A stretch of DNA of 64,000 bases, taken from contig JBQDZM010000004.1 of NCBI GenBank assembly GCA_052108535.1, positions 1 to 64,000 of the forward strand. The letters run 5' to 3'. The position numbers were made by a program, and so were the translations under genes. Positions 1-8,142 of the stretch are shown in pieces. The stretch comes from Galactobacter sp052108535 (lineage in GTDB: Bacteria; Actinomycetota; Actinomycetes; Actinomycetales; Micrococcaceae). Position 1 is the stretch's first letter. Every line of letters begins with the position of its first letter. The notes beneath the pieces are model-generated. The model was not told the origin of the DNA. It did no database searches and was given only the letters and a program-made list of their open reading frames with translations.

Positions 1-107
1 ATAAATTTGGTATCAACAAACTTGGCACACTATTGAGTTCTCAAACAACGGACACTTTCGATTCCAAACCTCTTTATCGGAAGTTCTTCGCTCGGAAGCG
101 CTAAATC
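1..107 (-). promoter_or_regulatory. rRNA operon leader (5' of a 16S gene beyond the left edge)
   Basis: Read on the minus strand, bases 49-20 spell the GTTTGAGAACTCAATAGTGTG element that sits just upstream of 16S rRNA genes in many Actinobacteria and is associated with rrn antitermination and leader processing. The 16S gene itself is not in the window; its position just beyond base 1 on the minus strand is inferred. The order tyrS then rrn on one strand is common in Micrococcales. Confidence 0.8.
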
Positions 108-136
108 AGTTTACATCATCCTTGGTCGGTTTGCAA
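108..136 (-). promoter_or_regulatory. Probable rRNA operon promoter
   Basis: On the minus strand a -35 hexamer TTGCAA (131-136) and a -10 hexamer TAAACT (108-113) are separated by exactly 17 bp, directly upstream of the rrn leader element. The hexamers and spacing fit a housekeeping sigma factor promoter. Further promoters may lie upstream, but none was as clear. Confidence 0.65.
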
Positions 137-468
137 ATCGGTGTTTCCAGCGATTTCGCTAACCACGCTCTGTAGCGACTGATTCAGGCGCTGCAGAACC
201 ACTAACAATTAAGTAAGTGGTGGTTGATGGCGGCAGTTTCTGACAACCAATTGGGTTGAACAGCGGAACCGCAGCGAGATATGAGCCTACACCATGATCG
301 GAGGATCATGCAAATGAGGCCCTGGTAGGCGCCCATCCTGACTGGATGAGACACCTCCCAGAGCCTCAAGTTCCGCATGATTCCGGCGTTGTCACCGAGA
401 CGGTGTGCGCTCGGTCTCAGTTCCGGAATCGTCCTCTCGGACGCGGATCCGCTGCAGTGTGGAGCCGA
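137..468. other. Spacer between tyrS and the rRNA promoter
   Basis: No gene is supported here. A short perfect hairpin at 293-310 (CATGATC, four-base loop, GATCATG) could end tyrS transcription but lacks a T tract. The rest is presumably upstream promoter sequence for the rRNA operon. Confidence 0.4.
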
Positions 469-1782
469 TCAGCCCAAGACTGCAGCAGCCAACTTCTTCT
501 TGCCGCGGCGAACGATGAAGGTGCTCCCGTGCAGGGCCTCTGCCGGCCCGAACGTCGCGTCGAGGTCGGTGACCTTCACGTTGTTCACGCTTGCGCCTCC
601 CTCGCCGACGGTGCGACGTGCCTCCGACTTCGAGGCCGAGAGTCCCGTCGCCACCAAGAGATCCACGATGTTCACGCCGGCGGCCACCGACGCAGTATCC
701 AGTTCAGCGGTCATGGAAGCCACAGTCGCTGCATCGATGGCATCCAGCGCTCCCCCACCGAAGAGCGCCTTCGAAGCGGCGATGACCTGTTCGGTGGCTT
801 CAACGCCGTGGACCAAGGACGTAACGTCGTAGGCCAGCGTCTTCTGAGCCTCGCGCGCCCACGGCTTCTCTTCCACGCCTTGAGCCAACGCGGCGATTTC
901 CTCACGGTTTCGGAAGGTGAAGATCTTCAGGCGGTCCACCACGTCAGCGTCGGCCTGGTTGAGCCAGAACTGGTAGAAGGTGTAGGGCGTGCACAGCTCC
1001 GGGTCCAGCCAGATGGCGTTGCCTTCCGACTTCCCGAATTTAGTGCCGTCCGAGTTGGTGATTAGCGGGGTACCCAACGCGTGGACGTGGTGTCCCTCGA
1101 CCTTGCGGATCAGTTCCGTGCCGGAGGTCAGGTTGCCCCACTGGTCGGAACCACCGCTCTGCAAGGTGCACCCGTAACGGCGGTGGAGTTCCAGGTAGTC
1201 CAGCCCCTGCAGGATCTGGTAGCTGAACTCGGTGTAGGAGATTCCTTCCTCCGAGTTCAGGCGCTTGGCCACGATGTCCTTCTTGACCATGGTGCCCACG
1301 CGGAAGTTCTTGCCGATGTCTCGCAGGAACTCCAGGGCGGACAACTGTCCCGTCCATTCGAGGTTATTGACCATCCGGGCGGCGTTGTCTCCCTCGAAGG
1401 AGAGGTAGTTCTGGACCTGTCCTCGCAGCGCCTCCACCCATTGCTCCACGACCTCCACCGGATTCAGCACCCGTTCGGACGTCTGTCTGGGGTCGCCAAT
1501 CAGGCCGGTGGCCCCTCCCACCAAACCCAAGGGCTTGTGGCCGGCCAGCTGCAGCCGACGCATCAGCAGCAGCTGGACCAGGTGCCCCAGGTGGAGGGAG
1601 GAGGCGGTGGGATCGAAACCGCAGTAATAGGTGACCGTTTCCTGACTCAGTGCCTTCTCCAGGGCCTCTGCGTCGGTGGACACGTGCACGTATCCACGCC
1701 AGGCAAGTTCCTGGTAGATATTCGCGAACGTCTGGTCATTAGTCTGCGCGGACAATGCCGCGGCGGTTCCTGTCTGGGTCAC
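469..1782 (-). CDS. tyrS: Tyrosyl-tRNA synthetase
   Basis: Class I aminoacyl-tRNA synthetase charging tRNA-Tyr in the cytoplasm. The 437-residue product has the HIGH-like LHLGHL near residue 62, a KMSKS-like KFGKS signature in the second third and a C-terminal S4 RNA-binding domain, all at normal family length. The start is a GTG overlapping the stop of the upstream helicase gene as GTGA, so the two are probably translationally coupled. The next gene downstream on this strand should be the 16S rRNA. Confidence 0.97.
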   Translation of the reverse strand: MTQTGTAAALSAQTNDQTFANIYQELAWRGYVHVSTDAEALEKALSQETVTYYCGFDPTASSLHLGHLVQLLLMRRLQLAGHKPLGLVGGATGLIGDPRQTSERVLNPVEVVEQWVEALRGQVQNYLSFEGDNAARMVNNLEWTGQLSALEFLRDIGKNFRVGTMVKKDIVAKRLNSEEGISYTEFSYQILQGLDYLELHRRYGCTLQSGGSDQWGNLTSGTELIRKVEGHHVHALGTPLITNSDGTKFGKSEGNAIWLDPELCTPYTFYQFWLNQADADVVDRLKIFTFRNREEIAALAQGVEEKPWAREAQKTLAYDVTSLVHGVEATEQVIAASKALFGGGALDAIDAATVASMTAELDTASVAAGVNIVDLLVATGLSASKSEARRTVGEGGASVNNVKVTDLDATFGPAEALHGSTFIVRRGKKKLAAAVLG

Positions 1783-4073
1783 CGCCCCAGATTATCAAGC
1801 AACGCGGCAGGTGCGTCGGCGCCCACGCTGAGCACCGCCAGTCGTTGCGTGGTGCGGGTGAGGGCAACGAAGAGGTTACCGACGCCGCCTTGGGACTCCT
1901 GCACGACCGCTCCCGGGTGGGCGACGATGACCGCGTCGAATTCGAGTCCCTTCGCCTCGCGCGCTGACAGCACCAGGACGTCTCGTCCCGACGCCACGTC
2001 TCCGGCACCGCTTCCCAGTCTGTCCGGGAAGGTGGCGGCCACCACGGCGCGCAGCGCCGTCACGTGCTCCGCCGCCGTCACCACGGCCGTCAGGCCGCCG
2101 GGCACAGCGGCGACTGAGGAACTCACCTCATGCACCACGGCGTCGGGCAGGTCTGCGAGCGAGCCCACCGACGTCAGGACCGGGTCGCGTTCAGCGTCCC
2201 GAACGGCACGCGCCGGGGAGTATTCCAACCCGGCGTCCATGGCCACGCGCTCGGCGAGTTCCACGACCTGCCGGGGCGTGCGGTAGTTAACCGTGAGTTC
2301 GGTGAGCTCGAATCGGTCCTGAACAAAGGGGGCCAGGGCGGCTTCCCAGCTTCCAGGTGCGGCCGGTGCGTCCGCTTGAGCGGTGTCTCCCACGACGGTG
2401 AAGGACTTCACCGGGCAGCGTCGCATGAGAACGCGCCACTGCATGGGAGAGAGCTCCTGGGCTTCGTCCACCACCACGTGCCCGTAGGTCCAGGTACGGT
2501 CCGTCCCTGCCGCAGCGGCTGCCGTCAGCCGTTCCTGGTCCGTGTCATTGTAGGCGGCGAGCGCTGCGGCGGAGACGAACCCGTCGATCCCCTCCTCCGA
2601 GAGTTGCGCGTGGACGTTGCGCACGGCTGCTTCAGCGTTGTCGAGGTCGCGTTGGCGACGCGCTTGCGCGGCCGCTGCCGCGCGTCCGGCACTGTGGTCC
2701 AGCTCGCCGAGGAGTTCTGCCGCCTCGTCCAGCAGCGGGACGTCGGATTCCGTGAAGGCGGCGTCCGTTGGCCGGGCCAGTGCGTCGCGTTCTGCCTGGG
2801 TGAAGCCGGGCATGACTGCGTCGCGGACCGAGGCCTTGGTGTAGAGCCCGGTCAATAGACCTTCTGGTGTCAGAGGCATCCAACACAGGTTCAGTGCCAC
2901 GCGTACGTCGTGGCTGGTGCGGACCTCTTCCACTAGGTATGAGCGGTCCGCTTCGTTCTCCGCGCCACCGTTTTCATTGAGGTATCGCTCCAGTTGATCC
3001 GCGAGTTCCTTGACCAGGATCTTCACGAAGGTCTCTCTAGCCTGGTTGTGGGGTTTGTGGCCGGCGCGTGCGCGATCCCGGGCGCGGGTGACCTGTTGCG
3101 GGGTCAGCGTCAGGCGGGTGCCTTCCACGATCACGGTGCGGGGCGCGGCGAGGGTGCGCTGGCGTTGCGCCACCGCATCCCGGATGACCTCCACCATCCG
3201 CAGGTCACCCTTGATCCGAGCGGCCTCCCTGTCGGTGTCCTCCCCCGCGTCCAGGCCAGGCCAGAGTTGGCCTGGACTGGCCATGACCACACCGGTCTCG
3301 CCGAGCGAGGGCAGCACCCGTTCGATGTAGTTCAGGAAGGTTCTGGACGGTCCCACGATCAGGACGCCCGAGTGCCGCAGCCGTTCACGTTGTTCGTAGA
3401 GGAGGAACGCGGCCCGGTGCAGGGCCACCGCGGTCTTTCCCGTTCCCGGGCCGCCCTGGACCACGAGGACACCGGGCATGGGCGCGCGGATGATGCGGTC
3501 CTGTTCGGCCTGGATGGTGGCAACGATGTCGCCCATGTACCCGGTACGCCTGGCCTTCAACGCGCTGAGTAGCGCCCCGTCGCCATGAACCGTGCCCTCG
3601 GCCTCGGCCTTATCCGGGTCAAGGACGTCGTCCTCGAGTGAGACCACCTCGCGCCCTTGCAGGCTCAGGTGCCTGCGACGCACCACGCCTTGTGGGTCGA
3701 AGGCGGTGGCTTGGTAGAAACTCGCGGCCTCCGGGGCGCGCCAGTCAACGAGCAGGCGGGCCTGGTTCTCCTCGGTCAGACCGATGCGGCCGATGTATCT
3801 GGGACCCTCCGTGGGGTCCTCCAGATCCAACCGCCCAAACACCAGCCGGGATTCCACGGCGTTGAGTTGGGCAAGCCGATCCTCATAGAGGGTCGCGAAA
3901 GAGTCCCGTTCGGACTGGTTCTGTCGCGAGCCGACGGCGCCGGTGGCGCGGACCTTCTTGAGCTGCTCCGTCTTTTCCTGGCGCAATTGGTCAAGCCGCG
4001 CATAGCGATGCCCGACGGCGCGGCGTTCGGCTTCCAGCGCTTGTTGGGCGTTCGTACCAGCCTTGGTGGACAC
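1779..4073 (-). CDS. helD: HelD-family RNA polymerase-associated helicase
   Basis: Superfamily 1 UvrD/Rep-like ATPase of the HelD type, a family known to bind RNA polymerase and release it from stalled or terminated complexes. The 764-residue protein has a charged coiled-coil-like N-terminus (about 1-60), Walker A GGPGTGKT at 207-214, a DEAQE-type Walker B (VVVDEAQELSP) in the C-terminal half and a C-terminal helicase domain. It starts at GTG. It is coupled to tyrS by a GTGA overlap and lies immediately upstream of the rRNA operon, a suggestive location for a polymerase-recycling factor. Assignment to HelD rather than a generic UvrD helicase rests on the N-terminal coiled coil and overall architecture. 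Confidence 0.88.
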   Translation of the reverse strand: MSTKAGTNAQQALEAERRAVGHRYARLDQLRQEKTEQLKKVRATGAVGSRQNQSERDSFATLYEDRLAQLNAVESRLVFGRLDLEDPTEGPRYIGRIGLTEENQARLLVDWRAPEAASFYQATAFDPQGVVRRRHLSLQGREVVSLEDDVLDPDKAEAEGTVHGDGALLSALKARRTGYMGDIVATIQAEQDRIIRAPMPGVLVVQGGPGTGKTAVALHRAAFLLYEQRERLRHSGVLIVGPSRTFLNYIERVLPSLGETGVVMASPGQLWPGLDAGEDTDREAARIKGDLRMVEVIRDAVAQRQRTLAAPRTVIVEGTRLTLTPQQVTRARDRARAGHKPHNQARETFVKILVKELADQLERYLNENGGAENEADRSYLVEEVRTSHDVRVALNLCWMPLTPEGLLTGLYTKASVRDAVMPGFTQAERDALARPTDAAFTESDVPLLDEAAELLGELDHSAGRAAAAAQARRQRDLDNAEAAVRNVHAQLSEEGIDGFVSAAALAAYNDTDQERLTAAAAAGTDRTWTYGHVVVDEAQELSPMQWRVLMRRCPVKSFTVVGDTAQADAPAAPGSWEAALAPFVQDRFELTELTVNYRTPRQVVELAERVAMDAGLEYSPARAVRDAERDPVLTSVGSLADLPDAVVHEVSSSVAAVPGGLTAVVTAAEHVTALRAVVAATFPDRLGSGAGDVASGRDVLVLSAREAKGLEFDAVIVAHPGAVVQESQGGVGNLFVALTRTTQRLAVLSVGADAPAALLDNLGR

Positions 4074-4209
4074 TGCGGCTCTCCTCGCTCGAGATGATCG
4101 ACCCCGTCAAATCAGGACATACCAGTCTAGCCCTTGACCGCGCGCGCCTCTACAACATTGTTAGGACGAGATTGGAATTTATTAGTCGAGTCAGCACTCA
4201 GGAGTAACC

Positions 4210-5001
4210 ATGCATCGTTCACTTCGCACCCTCTCCGTCGCCACCGGCACCGCCGCGCTGGCTCTCTCGCTGGCCCTCACCGGGTGCGGCAGTGACAGCC
4301 CCAAACCCGTGGGCGGCGAACAGAAGCAGTCCGTCCCCAAGGAAGGCCCCTCCGCCAAGGACGCCGTGGACAAGGCCAAGGCCAACATGACCAACTGGAC
4401 CAGCGTCAGCCTCTCCGGAGAATTCAAGGATGAAGGCAACGGCATGGTCCTGGAAGCCTCTGGGTCCGTGAAGGAGGGCGAGGACTTCCAGCTGAAGATC
4501 TCGGGCACCATCGACGGCAAGGAACAGTCCGCGGACATCCTCAGCGTGGGCGGGAAGTTCTACATGAAGGGCTCAGAGGACTTCTACAAGCAGAACATGG
4601 GCGATTCGAGCGGTGAGATGGCCAAGGCCATTGGCGACAAGTACCTGGAGGTCCCGTCCGCCCAGGCCGACGCCATGGACGAGATGAGCCTGCACGGGTT
4701 CATGGAGGAGGTCCTGGATCCCGATGACATGGATGTTGACGACCTCCCGAACCCTGATGCCAAGGGCAAGCTGGTGGATTTCGAGGGCATCCAGGCCTAC
4801 GAGTACCGAGTCAGCGATGACGGCGACGACGTCACGCTGTACATCACCGCGGACGGTTCGGAACAGTTGGCGGCGCTGAAGTCTAACGAAGAGGGCCAGT
4901 TCGTCTTCAAGGACCACAACAAGGATTTCTCCTTCGACGCACCGTCCAAGGATGAGGTCATGAGCATGGAGGACCTGCAGAAGGCGGCCCTCGGGGGTTG
5001 A
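4210..5001 (+). CDS. Secreted lipoprotein, paralogue of the next gene
   Basis: The 263-residue product begins with a signal peptide ending in the lipobox LTGC (Cys at residue 26), so it should be exported and lipid-anchored to the membrane. A short Ser/Lys/Pro-rich linker follows, then a beta-rich domain of about 200 residues. The pattern resembles LppX/LprG-like LolA-fold lipoproteins, but only at the level of architecture. The motif LYITADGSEQ recurs as LYVSADGSEQ in the downstream gene, showing tandem duplication. Function is not known. Confidence 0.8.
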   Translation: MHRSLRTLSVATGTAALALSLALTGCGSDSPKPVGGEQKQSVPKEGPSAKDAVDKAKANMTNWTSVSLSGEFKDEGNGMVLEASGSVKEGEDFQLKISGTIDGKEQSADILSVGGKFYMKGSEDFYKQNMGDSSGEMAKAIGDKYLEVPSAQADAMDEMSLHGFMEEVLDPDDMDVDDLPNPDAKGKLVDFEGIQAYEYRVSDDGDDVTLYITADGSEQLAALKSNEEGQFVFKDHNKDFSFDAPSKDEVMSMEDLQKAALGG

Positions 5002-5032
5002 GGCTAGCCGCCCTGGACGCGGGCGCATCAAC

Positions 5033-5928
5033 GTGCGGGCCCGGACGGCGGCGGTCGGCACCGTTGGTGCGCTGGCGTTGAGCGTTCTGCTCGCGAGCTG
5101 TGGCGGTGCAAGCACGGCTGAGAAGAGTCCGGCCTCCTCGTCTTCCCCTGCCACGACGCAGTCCGAATCAAGCGTGGGCGCTATCCCGACGCAGTCCGAT
5201 TCCTCGTCATCCCCGCCACGGCGGAATCGGAATCCGGTGTGGCCGCTGGCCCGGCGGGTGAGGACATCGTCCAGCAGGCCTGGATCAATCTGTATGACCT
5301 CGAATCGGTGACCGTGAAGACCCGGGCTTCCGCCGATGGCGACACCACAGACATCGAGGTCTCGGGGTCACTGATAGAAGAAGGTGATTACCGGTTCCAG
5401 TCAAACGGCACCGAGGATGGGCAGACCCTGAAGGGCGAGATCGTCCGAGTGAACCGCGCGTACTACGCCACAGGCAACGAACCCTTCCTTGCCGCGTTCA
5501 TGACGGGTGCCGCCACCGGCCCTGACGATCCCGCGCTCAAGCGGCTGGTCAAGCAGAACGGCGACAAGTATCTGCCGCTCACCTCGTCCGAGGGAAACGA
5601 TGTAGCCATGCCCCCCGGCGAACTACTCAACGAGGTGTTCCAGGACATCACCGTTGACAGTCTCAAGGATCCACGGGCGGCCGGTGTCACTGCTGACGTT
5701 GCTGGCTCTTCGGCGTACGGCTATGAGATCACCACACCTGACGGCGATGCAACGCTCTATGTCTCCGCAGATGGATCCGAGCAGATCGTGGGCTTGTCCA
5801 CGGCGGAGGGCAGCGACGTCCAGGCTTCAGTCGAGCTGAGCGGGCACAACGAGCCGGTGGCGATCGCGGACCCGACCAAGGAGCAAACCGTCTCGGCTGC
5901 GGACCTCAAGCGCTACTTCGGCAGCTGA
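5033..5928 (+). pseudogene. Second lipoprotein paralogue, split by a frameshift
   Basis: A GTG-initiated reading frame from 5033 encodes a signal peptide with lipobox LASC and a Ser/Thr-rich linker, but runs out of frame near 5211. The mature domain continues in another frame from about 5217 to 5928 and is clearly related to the preceding lipoprotein (ADGSEQ motif, similar C-terminus). Adding one C to the run CCCC at 5211-5214 restores one open frame of about 298 codons reading ...SSSSPATAESESG through the junction. This could be a sequencing error, a real loss-of-function mutation or a slippage site. A GTG at 5239 could only give a cytoplasmic protein without the signal peptide. Confidence 0.8.
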
Positions 5929-5993
5929 GTCCGACTACGTGGTCCGCCCGCGTGCCAGGCGTGTCACCGTGGCGAGAACGCGGTCGCCAGAGT

Positions 5994-6560
5994 TTAGCCC
6001 TGGACCCGCTGCAGGGAGAGCACGTCCCGACCTCCCAGGTTCTCGCGGCCGTTGAGACCCTCGAGTTCCAGGATCACGGCCAGACCAGCCACGACGCCGC
6101 CGGCTTCCTCCACGAGGGAGGCGGCGGCGTCCATGGTTCCACCGGTGGCCAGGACGTCGTCCACGAGTAGCACGCGGGCACCCGGCTCGATGGCATCCTG
6201 GTGGACCTCCAGCGACGCGGTCCCATACTCCAGTGCGTACTCGCGGCGGAAGACCTCGCGCGGAAGCTTCCCGCCCTTGCGAACGGTCAGCAGCCCGGTG
6301 CCGGTGGAGTACGCCACGGCGGAGGCCAGGAGGAAGCCACGGGCCTCCATGCCAGCCACCACGTCGAACTCACCCAGGAACGGCTGCGACAGCGCGTCCA
6401 CCACACGGTGCAGACCCACCGGGTTCGCGAAGACCGGGGTCAGGTCCTTGAAGGACACGCCTGGTTCCGGGTAGTTAGGCACCACCGCGCACAGGCGGTC
6501 TAGCAGATGATCGATGGGTTCCGCGTCGGGATCGGCGGGGAGCGGCTCTGCTGCGTTCAT
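5994..6560 (-). CDS. apt: Adenine phosphoribosyltransferase
   Basis: Salvages adenine to AMP using phosphoribosyl pyrophosphate. The 188-residue protein carries the PRPP-binding loop VLLVDDVLATGGT near residues 129-141 and the type I phosphoribosyltransferase fold. ATG at 6560 is preceded by AAGGA at a proper distance. It lies 12 bp downstream of argH on the same strand and is probably cotranscribed with it. Confidence 0.95.
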   Translation of the reverse strand: MNAAEPLPADPDAEPIDHLLDRLCAVVPNYPEPGVSFKDLTPVFANPVGLHRVVDALSQPFLGEFDVVAGMEARGFLLASAVAYSTGTGLLTVRKGGKLPREVFRREYALEYGTASLEVHQDAIEPGARVLLVDDVLATGGTMDAAASLVEEAGGVVAGLAVILELEGLNGRENLGGRDVLSLQRVQG

Positions 6561-6572
6561 GTCAGTTCCTTA

Positions 6573-8024
6573 TCAGGCGCGGGGACCGAAGGCGTCGGCG
6601 TGCAAGGGTGCGTCGGTGTAGGCGCGGATGGCGTCCACCTTGGCCTTCAAAGCGTCCAGCTGCTGGGCCACGGCCGCCGGGGCGGTCCCGCCCTGGCCAG
6701 CGCGGGCGTTGAGGGAGCCTTCGGTGGAGAGCACCGAGCGGACCTCGGGGGTGAGGTGGGCGGAGATGCCTGCGTAGTCCTGGTCGGTGAGGTCCCACAG
6801 CTCAACGCCGCGGGACTCGGCGATGGAGACCGCTTCGCCGGAAAGTTCGTGGGCCACGCGGAAGGGCACGCCCTGCTTCACGAGCCACTCTGCGATGTCG
6901 GTGGCCAGGGCGAAGCCCAGAGGTGCCAGTTCCGCCATGCGCTCGGTGTTGAACGTGGCGGTGGCGATCATCCCGGAGACGGCGGGCAGCAGCAGTTCAA
7001 GGGTGTCGGCGGCGTCGAAGACCGGTTCCTTGTCCTCTTGCAGGTCGCGGTTGTACGCCAGCGGCAGGCCCTTCAGCGTGGCCAGCAGTCCGGCGAGGTC
7101 ACCGATCAGGCGGCCGGATTTACCTCGGGCCAGCTCTGCGACGTCCGGGTTCTTCTTCTGCGGCATGATCGAGGAGCCGGTGGAGAAGGCGTCGTCCAAA
7201 CGGACAAAGGAGACTTCCTTAGTGTTCCAGAAGATGAACTCCTCGGAAAGTCGGGACAGGTCGACGCCGGTCATGGCCGCGACCCAGGCGAACTCCGCGA
7301 ACACGTCGCGGGAGGCGGTGCCGTCCAGGGAGTTGAAGACGGCGGAGTCGAAGCCCAAGTCCTGAGCCACCGCGTTGGGGTCCAGTCCCAGCGTGTTCCC
7401 GGCGAGCGCGCCGGAGCCGTACGGGGACACCGCCGCGCGGGCATCGAAGTCCACGAAGCGTTCCACGTCTCGGCTCAGGGACCAGGCGTGGGCCAGCAGG
7501 TGGTGGGAGAGCAGGATGGGCTGCGCGTGCTGCAGGTGGGTGCGACCGGGCATGGGTGCGTAGGGGTGTTCCTCCGCCTGGCCGATCAGGGCGTCGATGG
7601 TGGCGAGGATGCCACGGGCCACGATCCGGGCGTGATCGCGCAGGAACATGCGTCCCAGGGTGGCGATCTGGTCGTTGCGGGAGCGGCCAGCGCGCAACTT
7701 GCCGCCCAACTCGGTGCCTGCGCGTTCGATGAGTCCGCGTTCCAGGGAACCGTGCACGTCCTCATCCGACTCAGATGCGGTGTAGGCGCCGGAGACCACG
7801 TCGGCGTCCAGCTGCTCCAGCGCGGTGAGCATGCCGTCGTATTCCGCGTCATCCAGCAGGCCTGCCGTGTGCAGTGCGTGGGAGTGGGCCTTGGAACCGG
7901 CGATGTCGTAACGGGCAAGACGCCAGTCGAAGTCGGTGGACTTGCTCAACGCAGCCAGTGCGTCAGCGGGGCCGCCGGAGAATCGTCCGCCCCAAAGGGC
8001 TCCTTCGTTGGTGCCGTGGGCCAT
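6573..8024 (-). CDS. argH: Argininosuccinate lyase
   Basis: Final enzyme of arginine synthesis: cleaves argininosuccinate to arginine and fumarate. The 483-residue protein has the fumarase/lyase signature GSSIMPQKKNP and the expected length. The frame stays open further upstream, but the ATG at 8024 (MAHGTNEGALWGGRF) matches the family N-terminus and has AAGGAG upstream, though about 13 bp away. It is separated from argCJBDFR by about 9.4 kb carrying other genes, and argG is absent from the window. Confidence 0.95.
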   Translation of the reverse strand: MAHGTNEGALWGGRFSGGPADALAALSKSTDFDWRLARYDIAGSKAHSHALHTAGLLDDAEYDGMLTALEQLDADVVSGAYTASESDEDVHGSLERGLIERAGTELGGKLRAGRSRNDQIATLGRMFLRDHARIVARGILATIDALIGQAEEHPYAPMPGRTHLQHAQPILLSHHLLAHAWSLSRDVERFVDFDARAAVSPYGSGALAGNTLGLDPNAVAQDLGFDSAVFNSLDGTASRDVFAEFAWVAAMTGVDLSRLSEEFIFWNTKEVSFVRLDDAFSTGSSIMPQKKNPDVAELARGKSGRLIGDLAGLLATLKGLPLAYNRDLQEDKEPVFDAADTLELLLPAVSGMIATATFNTERMAELAPLGFALATDIAEWLVKQGVPFRVAHELSGEAVSIAESRGVELWDLTDQDYAGISAHLTPEVRSVLSTEGSLNARAGQGGTAPAAVAQQLDALKAKVDAIRAYTDAPLHADAFGPRA

Positions 8025-8142
8025 GAGCTGCTGCTCGCTCCTTGCTGGTGAGTGGTGTGCGGCAGCCAGCCGCACGGGATCAGACACGATCCTACCGACG
8101 CCCCGGGCCCATGGCGCAGTGCGTGACGGATCCGGGCCCCGC

